DNA of 64,000 nucleotides from Mycolicibacterium sp. ND9-15 (GTDB taxonomy: Bacteria > Actinomycetota > Actinomycetes > Mycobacteriales > Mycobacteriaceae): positions 1,649,501 through 1,713,500 of the forward strand of contig NZ_CP142362.1 in the NCBI RefSeq assembly GCF_035918395.1, read 5' to 3'. Position numbers and translations under genes: made by a program. Shown here piece after piece: positions 54,343 through 62,563 of this stretch. The notes under the pieces are model-generated. The model made no database searches, was not told the origin of the DNA, and saw nothing but the letters and a program-made list of their open reading frames with translations. Positions within the stretch are counted from its first letter, which is position 1. The number at the start of each line of letters is the position of its first letter.

Positions 54343-55302
54343 TTAGGGGCTGAGCATCTTGACGAGCTCTGCCGCCGGTTGGATATCAGCGATGCGACCG
54401 ACGTTCGCGCCCGCATAGAGCGGTCGCCAGTCGACGAGCTTCTCGGGTCCGTCATCGGTCGGCGGCTGTGGCACGAGGAAGGGCAGCTGTGGCGGCTGGA
54501 GCTTGAGCACACGGTTCTGGGCTGCCACGGGCAGCGCTGTAACGGGGCCTGTCATCGCTTGGTTGGCCCTGCGGATCCAGCTCGGGCCTCGGTCGCCACC
54601 GCGTAACCAGCGGCGCGTCGCGACGTTGGGAATCACCCGGTGCGGTGCGTCAGGCCAGCCCAACCCGAACAGTTCGGTGAGCACGGTTTCATCGGCGTCG
54701 ACGCAGCGCCGCTTGTATTCCGCGTGAGCATGGCTCTCCTCGCTGACCAGAAAGCGAGTGCCGACGACGGCCGCGACTGCGCCGGCATCGAGTGCCTGCC
54801 GCACACCCTGCGCGTCGACGATTCCACCGGCGACCAGTACCGGGATCTTCACGGCGGCGCGGATTCTGTCGAGCAACTCGAGACCAGGAGCCGTACCGCG
54901 CACATGGCCACCGGCCTCCACCCCCTGGGCGATCACGGCATCCGCACCCGCATGGGCCGCCGCTTGCGCCTCCTCGACCGATCCGCACTGGTGAACCCAA
55001 GTGCCGGCGGCCAGTCGGCGAGGGGCGCCCCAGAAGGTGACGATCACGTCCGCCGCGGCGGCCGCCTCGACATCACCGGGTCGAACGAACGGCAGTAGCA
55101 GATTGACCGCGATCGGTCGTCCGGTCAGCCGGCGAGCGGCGGCTATCTCGGTGGCGATCACCGCTCTCACACCGGCAATGGTCCCCAGACCACCCGCCTC
55201 CGAAACTGCCGCCGCCAGTTCATGTCCCGCGACATAACCCATGCCAGCCTGAACGACGGGCACCGTCAGGCTGCGCACATCAAAGTCCGCGGTCATTGTC
55301 AC
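54343..55302 (-). CDS. Nitronate monooxygenase / 2-nitropropane dioxygenase-like
   Basis: A 319-residue FMN-dependent TIM-barrel enzyme. Family blocks are VVQAGMGYVAGHELAAAVSEAGGLGTI, then the FMN phosphate-binding segments GADAVIAQGVEAGGHVRG and LVAGGI...GTRFL. The QGxEAGGH motif contains the catalytic His region of class I-like NMOs. It could oxidise nitronates or act as an enoyl reductase-like flavoprotein. ATG 55296 is an alternative start. It is last in the cluster that includes two SDRs and a CMD-like protein. Confidence 0.87.
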   Translation of the reverse strand: MTMTADFDVRSLTVPVVQAGMGYVAGHELAAAVSEAGGLGTIAGVRAVIATEIAAARRLTGRPIAVNLLLPFVRPGDVEAAAAADVIVTFWGAPRRLAAGTWVHQCGSVEEAQAAAHAGADAVIAQGVEAGGHVRGTAPGLELLDRIRAAVKIPVLVAGGIVDAQGVRQALDAGAVAAVVGTRFLVSEESHAHAEYKRRCVDADETVLTELFGLGWPDAPHRVIPNVATRRWLRGGDRGPSWIRRANQAMTGPVTALPVAAQNRVLKLQPPQLPFLVPQPPTDDGPEKLVDWRPLYAGANVGRIADIQPAAELVKMLSP

Positions 55303-55319
55303 GAAGCTACCGCGCCGCC

Positions 55320-56123
55320 TCAGCGTTGAGCCAGCTTCTCCGTCTGTTTGGCAATGAAGGAGTTCCAGTCCGTCGCGCGCTCGACGAGGACATCGCGTAC
55401 CTGATCGTCAGTGAAGAGTATGAACGTGTCGTGGAGGATGGCCTTCGCGACCTGTTCGCCGACTTCGTCCGGAAGGAGGACCCCGAATTGCTCCCCGGGA
55501 AGGCCGGTTTGGACCTCTGGTCCGAAGGTGGGTGGCATGGTGGCGAGGATGTTGGTCGCCACCGGGCCGGGACACAAGACAGTGACGCCGATGCCCTGCG
55601 GTTGCAGGTAGAGCCGCAGCCCTTCTGAGATCTGGACGATGGCGGCCTTCGTCGCCGCGTAGGGAATCCGGTCGAAGGAATACGTGTAGAGACCAGCGAA
55701 GGACGCGGTGTTGACGATATGCCCGTGACCCTGGGAGATGAGGATGGGGAGGAAGACGGCGTTGCTACGCACGACGGACATCAGGTTGATGTTGATGATC
55801 CGCTCCCATTCACTGACGGGGAGATGGTCGGGTCGACCGCTGGTCAGCACGCCGACGTTGTTCATCACGATGTCGACCGATCCGTAGCGGTCCAGCGTGA
55901 AGTCGCGGAGATCGGTGAATGCCTGCTCGGTTGCGACATCACACACGAAGGCTTCTGCCGGGTGGCCGTGGCGTCTGATTTCCGAAGCAGCCTGATTCGC
56001 GTTGTCTGCGTGGATATCGGCGATGACGAGCTGCGCCCCCCGCTCGGCGAGCGAATGTGCCGTCGCTCGCCCGATGCCGCTGCCGCCGCCGGTGATGACG
56101 GCCGTCGCGCCCTGTAGGTTCAC
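55320..56123 (-). CDS. Short-chain dehydrogenase/reductase
   Basis: A 267-residue SDR. The NAD(P) motif is TGGGSGIG (11-18), NNVG is at the end of strand 4, and the catalytic residues are Ser in NTASFAG and Tyr/Lys in YAATK. The substrate is unknown, but the later loop (PPTFGPEVQTG) differs from FabG-like enzymes and suggests a bulkier ligand. The GTG at 56123 has GAGG upstream and follows the previous SDR by 7 bases, so the two are in one operon. Confidence 0.9.
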   Translation of the reverse strand: MNLQGATAVITGGGSGIGRATAHSLAERGAQLVIADIHADNANQAASEIRRHGHPAEAFVCDVATEQAFTDLRDFTLDRYGSVDIVMNNVGVLTSGRPDHLPVSEWERIININLMSVVRSNAVFLPILISQGHGHIVNTASFAGLYTYSFDRIPYAATKAAIVQISEGLRLYLQPQGIGVTVLCPGPVATNILATMPPTFGPEVQTGLPGEQFGVLLPDEVGEQVAKAILHDTFILFTDDQVRDVLVERATDWNSFIAKQTEKLAQR

Positions 56124-56130
56124 GGTTGCC

Positions 56131-56964
56131 TCATCGGACCGTGAAGCCGGCGTCGAGTGGCCATTGGATGCCGGTGATGAACTTGGCCTCCTCCGAGACC
56201 AGGAAGGCCACCGCGTTGGCGACGTCCTCCGGTTGGAGGATGGGCAGCGGTAATGCGTTCTCCATGCCCGAGATCGCATTCTGGCCGCCTTCGGCGGCGT
56301 GTGCCATCAACGCGTTCATGGCGTCGTTCTGCGTCATCCCGCTGAGTACTCCGGTGGGGTGGATGGTGTTGACCCGGATCCATTCCGGGGCAAGGTAGTT
56401 GGCGAGGTTCTGCATCAACGCGACCACGCCTCGTTTGGCCGCCGCGTAGGCGTTGCCGCTGGCATTGAGCGAGGCGGTGCCCTTCAAACCCGCGGTGGAA
56501 CTTGTGATCACAATGGACCCGCCTCGCTTGCCGTCACGCATCACCGGCAGCGCGGCCCGAATGGTGTGGTAGACGCCGGTGAGATTGGTATCGATGACGT
56601 CCTGCCAGTCCTGCATGAAATCTTCGGATTCTCCTGCGAGGCGGACGATTCCGGCGTTGGCGATGATGATGTCGATACGACCGAACTGCTCGACGCCGGC
56701 ATCCACGGCGGCCAGCATGTCGGAGTAGCGCCGAACATCGCCTTTGCGCGCCACCATGCGGCGGCCTTCCTTCTCGACGAGCCGTTCGGTTTCCTCGAGG
56801 TCGGCGATCGAAGCATTCGGATACGTCATCGACGCGATGTTCTCGCAGATGTCGACGCCGATGATGTCGGCCCCATCACGCGCCAGCCGCACAGCGTGCG
56901 CACGGCCCTGCCCTCTGGCTGCACCGGTGATGAAGGCGACCTTTCCTTCGAGTGGCTTCGACAT
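56131..56964 (-). CDS. Mycofactocin-type SDR oxidoreductase
   Basis: A 277-residue SDR with the features of the mycofactocin-coupled subgroup: GKVAFITGAARGQGRAHAVRLA at the start, VDIC followed by an extra segment of about 20 residues (ENIASMTYPNASIADLEET) that shields the nicotinamide, then NAGIV, the active Ser in ITSSTAGLKG and Tyr/Lys in YAAAKRG. Such enzymes keep NAD bound and pass electrons to mycofactocin. It likely oxidises an alcohol. The start overlaps the CMD-like gene by one base (TGATG). Confidence 0.88.
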   Translation of the reverse strand: MSKPLEGKVAFITGAARGQGRAHAVRLARDGADIIGVDICENIASMTYPNASIADLEETERLVEKEGRRMVARKGDVRRYSDMLAAVDAGVEQFGRIDIIIANAGIVRLAGESEDFMQDWQDVIDTNLTGVYHTIRAALPVMRDGKRGGSIVITSSTAGLKGTASLNASGNAYAAAKRGVVALMQNLANYLAPEWIRVNTIHPTGVLSGMTQNDAMNALMAHAAEGGQNAISGMENALPLPILQPEDVANAVAFLVSEEAKFITGIQWPLDAGFTVR

Positions 56965-57695
56965 CAGTCTCCTTTCGGACCGGCGGCCGAAATGCGCCGC
57001 CATGATTCGTCGGCGGCCGTCTGAAGGAGTCGGCCCTTGGAAAACCCGCTGTAGGCGGAGAACTGCAGAATGACCTCGGTCATCTCGGAACGGCTGACAT
57101 CGCCGGACTCCAGTGCCGCTCCGACGTGGGAGTAGATCGGCCCGATCGCACCGGACACCCCGACGGCGGCGACCGTGATCAACCGGCGCTCTCGACGGTC
57201 GAGGTCGGGTCGTTGCCAGAGGTGACCGAAGACGAACGCCAAGATGCCGGCCTGAAAATACGGCGAGTCCCGCGGTGGCGGCGGAAGAAGGTTGACGTCG
57301 ACGAAGCACTTCTCGCCCTCGTCGAGACGAACGTGGTGATCCGTCGGCCCCAGAGACTCCACCGGGAGATCGGGTCTCGGGGGCACGTCCTGGCCTCGCT
57401 CGGCAGCCAACTGCGCCCACTGATTACGGGCCGCGCCTTCGGCTTCAGACGCTCGAGGCCAGCCGCAATACACGGCGAAGTGCAGCACGAACTCCATAAG
57501 TTCGTCGTAGCTGATGTCGCCACTGGCGAGCGCGGCGTACATGTGCTGGTTCATGTGGTCGACGGTCTCGAGCGCGCATACGCACGTCAGCGTGACGAAC
57601 CGGCGGTCGCGCCGGCTCAGGCCCGGCCTTTCCCACACCGGCCCGAACACCGGATCGGCGAGCATCACATCCTGGTAGGGCGGGTCTTTGCTCAC
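56964..57695 (-). CDS. Carboxymuconolactone decarboxylase/AhpD-like protein, two-domain
   Basis: A 243-residue all-helical protein with two tandem carboxymuconolactone decarboxylase-like repeats. The first has RDRRFVTLTCVCALETVDHMNQHMYAALASGDIS; the second has RRERRLITVAAVGVSGAIGPIYSHVGAALESGDVS. In both, the conserved E-x(2-3)-C/H pattern of AhpD is altered, so peroxidase activity is unlikely and a lyase or hydrolase role is more probable. The GTG at 57695 is the first gene start of the cluster; its promoter carries the TetR-type repeat. Confidence 0.8.
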   Translation of the reverse strand: MSKDPPYQDVMLADPVFGPVWERPGLSRRDRRFVTLTCVCALETVDHMNQHMYAALASGDISYDELMEFVLHFAVYCGWPRASEAEGAARNQWAQLAAERGQDVPPRPDLPVESLGPTDHHVRLDEGEKCFVDVNLLPPPPRDSPYFQAGILAFVFGHLWQRPDLDRRERRLITVAAVGVSGAIGPIYSHVGAALESGDVSRSEMTEVILQFSAYSGFSKGRLLQTAADESWRRISAAGPKGD

Positions 57696-57746
57696 AGGTG
57701 CACCTCTCTGTGCGAAGTCTCGACACGAAGTCGGACGACTGAACTC

Positions 57747-57762
57747 TAAGTCGATAGACTTA
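57747..57762. promoter_or_regulatory. Perfect inverted repeat, likely TetR operator
   Basis: TAAGTC-GATA-GACTTA, a perfect 6+6 inverted repeat, in the 94-base divergent interval between the CMD-like operon and the TetR gene. It is 28 bases before the TetR ATG and 52 bases before the operon start. Size and symmetry fit a TetR-family operator that controls both directions. Confidence 0.65.
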
Positions 57763-57789
57763 ATTCGTCCAGTGTGGGATTGTCTTGGC

Positions 57790-58467
57790 ATGTCCGCGTC
57801 CGTGGAACTGTCGCCGAAGCAACAGTTGGTGCTCACTGCGGAGCGACTGTTTGCGCAACGCGGCCTGGACGGTGTTGCGCTTCGCCAGATCGGCACCGAG
57901 GCGGGTATGGCCAACAAGTCGGCAGTGCAGTATCACTTCGGGTCCAAAGAGGGCCTGGTGCAAGCGATTCTGCTGCACCGACTGGAGCACTTGACGCAGC
58001 GACGCCGGCTGCTGGCGGCCCGTGCCCCGTCCGGTGACCTACGGGCGATCGTCGAGGCGCATCAGCTCCCGCTCATCGAGATGGCCGAGGATGAGAACTG
58101 TTTCTACGTCTCGTTCCTGGAGCAGCTGTTGCGCTACGACTCGTCGGTGAGTCCACTTGCTTCCTTGCGCGACGAGCACCAGCAGTCGCATCGGGAGTAC
58201 GTCAGAAGGGTCAGCCGCCTCACCAGGCACATTCCGCAACCCATCCGCGACGAGCGGATCCACAAGGTCTCCGCGATGTGTGTGCACGCCTGCGCCGACC
58301 GGCACCGATTCCGTGCTTTCGGACTGCCCGTTCCGTCCTATGCGCTGCACGTGAGCTCACTGCTCGACGACTTCGTGGCCTTGCTCATCGCCGCGCCGTC
58401 GGATGAGACGCTCGCCGCCCTGAAGGGATCTCGACAGCGCGGCCTGGCGCTTCGCGCATTGCCCTAG
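57790..58467 (+). CDS. TetR family transcriptional regulator
   Basis: A 225-residue regulator with an N-terminal helix-turn-helix (AERLFAQRGLDGVALRQIGTEAG, then NKSAVQYHFGSKEGLVQAIL) typical of TetR proteins and an all-helical ligand domain. It is divergent from the NMO/SDR/CMD cluster and is probably its repressor, released by a pathway intermediate. ATG 57790 is chosen because the HTH begins shortly after; the open frame upstream overlaps the divergent promoter. Confidence 0.9.
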   Translation: MSASVELSPKQQLVLTAERLFAQRGLDGVALRQIGTEAGMANKSAVQYHFGSKEGLVQAILLHRLEHLTQRRRLLAARAPSGDLRAIVEAHQLPLIEMAEDENCFYVSFLEQLLRYDSSVSPLASLRDEHQQSHREYVRRVSRLTRHIPQPIRDERIHKVSAMCVHACADRHRFRAFGLPVPSYALHVSSLLDDFVALLIAAPSDETLAALKGSRQRGLALRALP

Positions 58468-58806
58468 TCGGTTTGCGAGCGGCGCTGCTGGCGCGGATGT
58501 GATTGTATCTCGGCGGCGGGGTGCCCGAAGGGCGTCGGTTCAGGAAATCAAAGCAGTTGCGAATGACGCTGGTCGCCTCACACCGTACTCCGACGCCGCA
58601 GGACGTAGAAAGCATCGTCACGAGTGGCGACGCCGAACTCGCTCGTATGCGAAGTGGGTGGCAGATAGTGGATTCGGTGATGACCAAACTGCAAAGCCCG
58701 AGCTGGGACATAGGTACTCCTCGCAAGGCCGAAAGTTTTAAGCGGCCAACTGCGATGTCGTGTGATCGTCACGTCGATATACCCAGCGCGCCAGGGTATT
58801 ACCGCC
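58468..58806. other. Gene-free left junction of the island
   Basis: About 340 bases between the TetR stop and the end of the island kinase gene. Open frames cross it but show no family and no good start. It contains the left copy of the tRNA-Tyr-derived direct repeat at 58657-58676. The sequence to the right of the repeat is less GC-rich than the chromosome to the left. Confidence 0.5.
58657..58676. repeat. Left attachment-site repeat (att)
   Basis: A 20-base sequence matching 19 of 20 bases of 62955-62974, which is the 3' end of tRNA-Tyr including part of the T arm. The single difference is A at 58665 against G. The two copies have the same orientation and enclose the RiPP genes and a decayed integrase. 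This is the arrangement left by integration of an element into the tRNA 3' end. Confidence 0.75.
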
Positions 58807-59586
58807 TCAGTCACCATCCACCCGTAATGCGGCTACGATCTCGTCTGCCGTGATGAATCCTTCGTGTGGGATGCCGTGCGGTGACATTTCTGATCGCGCA
58901 GCGAGGCATCCTTTTAATGCGCGCGCTAACGGCGGTGGCAGTTCGAGGGAGTGAATCAGCGCTAGCTGCGGTGGGATTTCCCGAGCGAGTCCCGGGCTGC
59001 GGTAGGTAAAGATGTGGTGGCCGCAGATCATCTCCCAGAGGACGAGTCCGAAGGCTTGCACGTCATACCCGATGTAGCGCTGCCGGTCATCAGCGTCCAC
59101 CCCATCCAGGCGCTTAGCCAGGCCGAAGTCGACCACGGTGATCTGGTCGCAGGTGAAAACGTGGTCGGGCGAGAGGTCGCGGTGTACGTAGCCCAGTGCA
59201 TGCAGCCGCTGCAGCCATGCGGCCAAGGCCTGAGCAAGCCGAAGGATGATGTCCAGGTCCAGTCTGTCGTTCCGCGCGAGTTGGTCGAAGCGGGGCGCAT
59301 ATAACCGTTCGCAGGCATGGAACATGGTTCCCGGCTCGGTGGAGAACGCATGCACCACGGGAAAGCCGGGTCTGTTATGAAGCGCCTGTATTACGTCGAT
59401 TTCGCGCAAGAAGTTCCTGTGCACGTCGGGAGTGTCGGCATGCAGCGCCTTGATGAAAAGCTCGGCGCCCGTGTCGATGTGTGTGCCGAGAAAGCACTCG
59501 GTTAACGGCCGCCGGCCGAGCGATCGGACATTCGCCAGCCGCGCCCTCGTGAAGGCACTGCGCAGGGCGTCACCAGGGCGGCTCAT
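58807..59586 (-). CDS. Small protein kinase of the RiPP cluster
   Basis: A 259-residue kinase-fold protein without transmembrane segment. Lys46 (ELFIKAL), Glu62-like in FLREIDV, the catalytic loop HRDLSPDH (135-142, Asp137) and DFG at 153-155 are all present. The Asn that normally follows in the catalytic loop is His142, so activity is possible but not certain. It is fourth and last in the operon and overlaps the HExxH gene by four bases, implying a role in the peptide pathway (modification, immunity or regulation). Its base composition is less GC-rich than the chromosome around the island. Confidence 0.8.
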   Translation of the reverse strand: MSRPGDALRSAFTRARLANVRSLGRRPLTECFLGTHIDTGAELFIKALHADTPDVHRNFLREIDVIQALHNRPGFPVVHAFSTEPGTMFHACERLYAPRFDQLARNDRLDLDIILRLAQALAAWLQRLHALGYVHRDLSPDHVFTCDQITVVDFGLAKRLDGVDADDRQRYIGYDVQAFGLVLWEMICGHHIFTYRSPGLAREIPPQLALIHSLELPPPLARALKGCLAARSEMSPHGIPHEGFITADEIVAALRVDGD

Positions 59587-60785
59587 CCCTCGAACAGCGC
59601 CTCCGACAGAGGTTTCCAGAGAATCATCCCTGCTTCGGTCAATGCACGTGTCTCGGCGAGATAGCCGTCGAGTACGCGGATACGCTCCATGCTTTCGTCG
59701 AGCGTGCGGCCGTTGAGTCGGTAGTACTTCGGCTGGTTGCGCACTAGGTTGCGGTGATAGATCGCAGCGTTGGCGAAAGCATGGAATGCGTAGAGCGTCA
59801 GGTCGATCGAACGTCCCTTCTGCTTTATCGGGGAGAAGTATTCCTTCTTGTCCGTGCCGTCGTGTAGCGGGGTCAGGCGCTGCAGCGCAAGGAAATGATG
59901 ATGACTGGCTTCATGTGCCAGCGATTCGGCCAGTTCGACGCCAGGATTGGGGAAGGAGAGGAAGGTCAGCCCCGGGAATTCCTCGATCGATGCGCTGATA
60001 CGCTGCCCGTCCGAGGCGTCGAGCGGCACGATGTTGCGCATGCCATTGACGATCCAGGGTACGAAGCTCGGTGCGTACTGGGTCAGTAACTCGCCCGCTT
60101 CCTCGAGGACGGGAGAAATCTGCGCTGTCGCGTCGGGAAGGGTCGGGCGATTGCTGGGATGTGGGTAGCCGCGGCCATCGGCAGGCGTCCATACCGGGAT
60201 CGGGTGTCCACACATCCGCACTATGCCCACGCTTGGCGTGACATCGCTGTGCCACAGGCAGTCTCGGTCCTGTTGCGCCTCTACGATGGCGATGGCCGCG
60301 CCTTGGAAATACAGATGTATCTCCGCTCGGCTCTGGCTGCGGTGGAACGTGACGCGATCGGCTTCCGGGAGTCGCAGCGTGCCCCAGAACAATCTCTGGG
60401 GCGATTGCAGCCGAATGTCTGCCTCGGTCAGCACGCCTTCTGCGCCAAGACGCAACAACATCGGCGCAAGGACATTCCATGCGGCTTCACCGTGGAGAGG
60501 GCCGGACAGCAGCCGTTCGATTTGTGCGAGGTCCGGGTTCCAAGCGGCCGACCAGGGCAAGGCTTTGCCCGTAATGTGTTGAGCTTGAGTGGGAAAGGAT
60601 GGAGAGCGGTCCGTCATCGCGGCGCCGCATCGCTCGAACGCAAGCTCGAATAGTGCGCTGGCGTATTCGCCCATCAGGGCATGCGGCAAGGTGGCATCGG
60701 CATGTAACTCCGGCGACGCGAAATAACGCGCGGCCTCGGCGTTGACGATGGGGTGATCCTGGACAGGCCCGGCCGTCGCGGTCAT
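59583..60785 (-). CDS. HExxH peptide-modification protein
   Basis: A 400-residue protein of the mod_HExxH type, found beside radical SAM peptide maturases. The metal-binding HExxH is HEASH at 291-295, in the context ESLAHEASHHHFLALQ, and further conserved parts include the YFSPIKQKGRSIDLTLYAFHAFANAAI segment in shortened form (SIDLTLYAFHAF). Some relatives have been reported as 2-oxoglutarate-dependent peptide hydroxylases rather than proteases; which applies here is open. Start and stop both overlap neighbours (ATGA), so it is translated together with the radical SAM gene and the kinase. Confidence 0.85.
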   Translation of the reverse strand: MTATAGPVQDHPIVNAEAARYFASPELHADATLPHALMGEYASALFELAFERCGAAMTDRSPSFPTQAQHITGKALPWSAAWNPDLAQIERLLSGPLHGEAAWNVLAPMLLRLGAEGVLTEADIRLQSPQRLFWGTLRLPEADRVTFHRSQSRAEIHLYFQGAAIAIVEAQQDRDCLWHSDVTPSVGIVRMCGHPIPVWTPADGRGYPHPSNRPTLPDATAQISPVLEEAGELLTQYAPSFVPWIVNGMRNIVPLDASDGQRISASIEEFPGLTFLSFPNPGVELAESLAHEASHHHFLALQRLTPLHDGTDKKEYFSPIKQKGRSIDLTLYAFHAFANAAIYHRNLVRNQPKYYRLNGRTLDESMERIRVLDGYLAETRALTEAGMILWKPLSEALFEG

Positions 60786-62025
60786 AGCGCGACTTCTCCC
60801 CTCGCTTCGACGGGATGTGAAAGGGACGCATCAACATTGACGATGGAACGCATATGTTGGAACAGTTTCAGGATATCGGCGCACCAAACGGATGGGTTGT
60901 CGAAGAGGCGTTGGCGGCTGTATCGGTGGGGCATGTAGCCGCCCCCGCATGTGCGCAATTCCGGGCAGGCGCGGCAGGCGGCAGCCGGAGGAATGGTCCC
61001 TTCGAACAACGCGCGGGCAGCGGACTGGCCTGATGAAGGTCATCGAAGCCGTGGCTCGTGATATTCAGGCCGGTGTGGTTCAGCGCCCCCTCACAAACGC
61101 GCAGAACGTCGTTGGCCTCTATGCTGCCGTCGGTTTCAATAATGGCGTAGGGCATGGGACCGCCACCGAAGGCGTCCGTAGTGCCTGTATCCCCCATGAT
61201 CAGGCGGAATATATCGGAGAAAGAGCGTACTGATACATCTGGATTGTCCTCGGCCAGCCAAGCATCGAGCGCGGGCAGCAGGTAATCCGCCACCGGGGTG
61301 GGGCCGTAGGTGCCATATCGTGCCCGCCAGTCGTCATGCGTTACGTCGGGCAGGAGGAAGTCAAAGTCGGTGACGCCGATGGAGCGCAGGTAATGATATG
61401 TATCCGCACCGTTCGCGCCCGGGTGGACTACCGACAGCACCGCCACGTGCACACCCGCATCCATCAGATGACTGATACCCGCCAACGTCCGGTCGGTGGA
61501 GCCGCGGCCCATGTGATCGACACGGGCGACATCGTTGATCTCGAGCGGGCCGTCAAGACTGACGCTGACCGAGATGCGCAGCTCCTTCAGCAGCGTCGCC
61601 CACTCGGCATCGATGAGCGTCGCATTGGTTTGGACGCTCAGCGACCCCAGCGCGGAGCCTACCTCGCCCCGCAGCCGCTCCACCAGCGCTCGGAAACGCT
61701 CATGCCCCAGCAGAAGGGGCTCACCGCCGTGCAGGCAGACGCCGATGCGGTGGCCGGGCCGCTTCGCACAGTACTCCTTAATCCGCGCGATCAGCACGCC
61801 GGTCAGCTCCTCGGACAGCAGCCCCGGCCGGTTGCGGAAGCCAACATCCTTACCGTGGTAGACGTAGCAATAGCTGCAGTTAAGGTTGCAGGCGCTCACG
61901 ACCTTGAGTACAAGCTGACCGACGGCGATTGCGTCAGGGGACAATGCTGCGCTGCGCCCAGCGGCGGCGGTCGGCATTACGCCGGATCGGACGCGGTCTC
62001 GACTATCTATTGAGCCATCTTCCAT
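60782..62025 (-). pseudogene. Radical SAM/SPASM peptide maturase, split by a frameshift
   Basis: A cyclophane-type RiPP maturase of the FxsB-like group. The N-terminal part has the radical SAM cluster motif CNLNCSYC (Cys46, Cys50, Cys53), then LHGGEPLLLGH and SVQTNATLID. Translation from 62025 leaves frame at about 61005-61012, in CCCGCGCG. The true C terminus continues one frame over to 60782: CRACPELRTCGGGYMPHRYS, then DNPSVWCADI, the hallmark SPASM-like end. One added base, or removal of GC, restores a 414-residue protein. The restored stop overlaps the HExxH start (ATGA), which shows the ancestral gene ended there. Its ATG overlaps the precursor stop (TAATG). Confidence 0.88.
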
Positions 62026-62258
62026 TACTTCGAAAAGAGCTTGTAGTAGCTAATCTTGTAGTAGCTAATCTTGTAGTAGCTCATGGGAGACAGGTCTTCG
62101 ATGTCGGCGACGCTGGATGCGGCAAGGAGCGCCTGTTTGGCGGCGATGTCAGACCGTAGCTTGGCCAGAATCATGGAGCGGTACTGCCCAGGCTTAAGGG
62201 TGACGGACTCTTCGTCGTCTTTCGGCGCGGCCTTTATCTTGTCGTTCTCTGCAGTCAT
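62025..62258 (-). CDS. RiPP precursor peptide with C-terminal Ser-Tyr-Tyr-Lys repeats
   Basis: A 77-residue peptide. Residues 1-59 are a charged, probably helical leader (for example SMILAKLRSDIAAKQALLA). The C terminus from Ser60 has three copies of SYYK: SYYKI, SYYKI, SYYKLFSK. This is a likely core for three-residue cyclophanes made by the adjacent radical SAM enzyme, with a Tyr ring joined to the Lys side chain two residues on; this link is inference. The ATG at 62258 has AAGGGG six bases upstream. The stop overlaps the maturase start by one base. The repeats are also exact in DNA. Confidence 0.85.
   Translation of the reverse strand: MTAENDKIKAAPKDDEESVTLKPGQYRSMILAKLRSDIAAKQALLAASSVADIEDLSPMSYYKISYYKISYYKLFSK
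62040..62084 (-). repeat. Three 15-bp tandem repeats encoding the core peptide
   Basis: Unit CTTGTAGTAGCTAAT on the plus strand at 62040-62054 and 62055-62069, and with one change (TCAT end) at 62070-62084. The two first copies are identical, with no synonymous differences, which points to recent duplication of the pentapeptide unit in the precursor. Confidence 0.95.
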
Positions 62259-62563
62259 GTAATCCCCTTTCAACACGACTGTGAGGCGGACTTAGAAGCT
62301 GGCCAAGTCATACCAATAGCTGGCGTCCGCCGTAGAGAAATCAACGAATCGTTATTTTCGGCTGGGTCTCGAAATGGACTCCATATGAGACAGGTTCGCG
62401 AAAACATCTGGCAGCACACGTTCCAGGTCAAGTCCAGACCGGGTTGTCTCAAAGTTCGTCTCAGGGACGATTTCTCATTTCACTCGTCTACGGGGCATGA
62501 GTCATGCTGAGCAAGGCTGTGTAACCCAGGGCGCAGTGCAGGACTGGCTGAACCAACAGAACA
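62259..62563. other. Upstream region of the RiPP operon
   Basis: About 300 bases without a recognised gene, clearly more AT-rich than the chromosome. It should hold the promoter of the precursor operon, on the minus strand, but I cannot pick out a convincing -35/-10 pair. Confidence 0.4.

Noticed and set aside
58503..58853. 116-residue plus-strand ORF at the island's left edge
   Set aside because: TTG start, no family resemblance, runs across the att repeat and into the kinase gene on the other strand.
60782..61009. Separate small gene downstream of a complete radical SAM
   Set aside because: It has no ribosome binding site and encodes the missing Cys-rich end of the same maturase family; it is the same gene after a frameshift.
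62040..62084. Tandem repeats as a CRISPR array
   Set aside because: Units are contiguous, have no spacers, and lie in frame inside the precursor gene.
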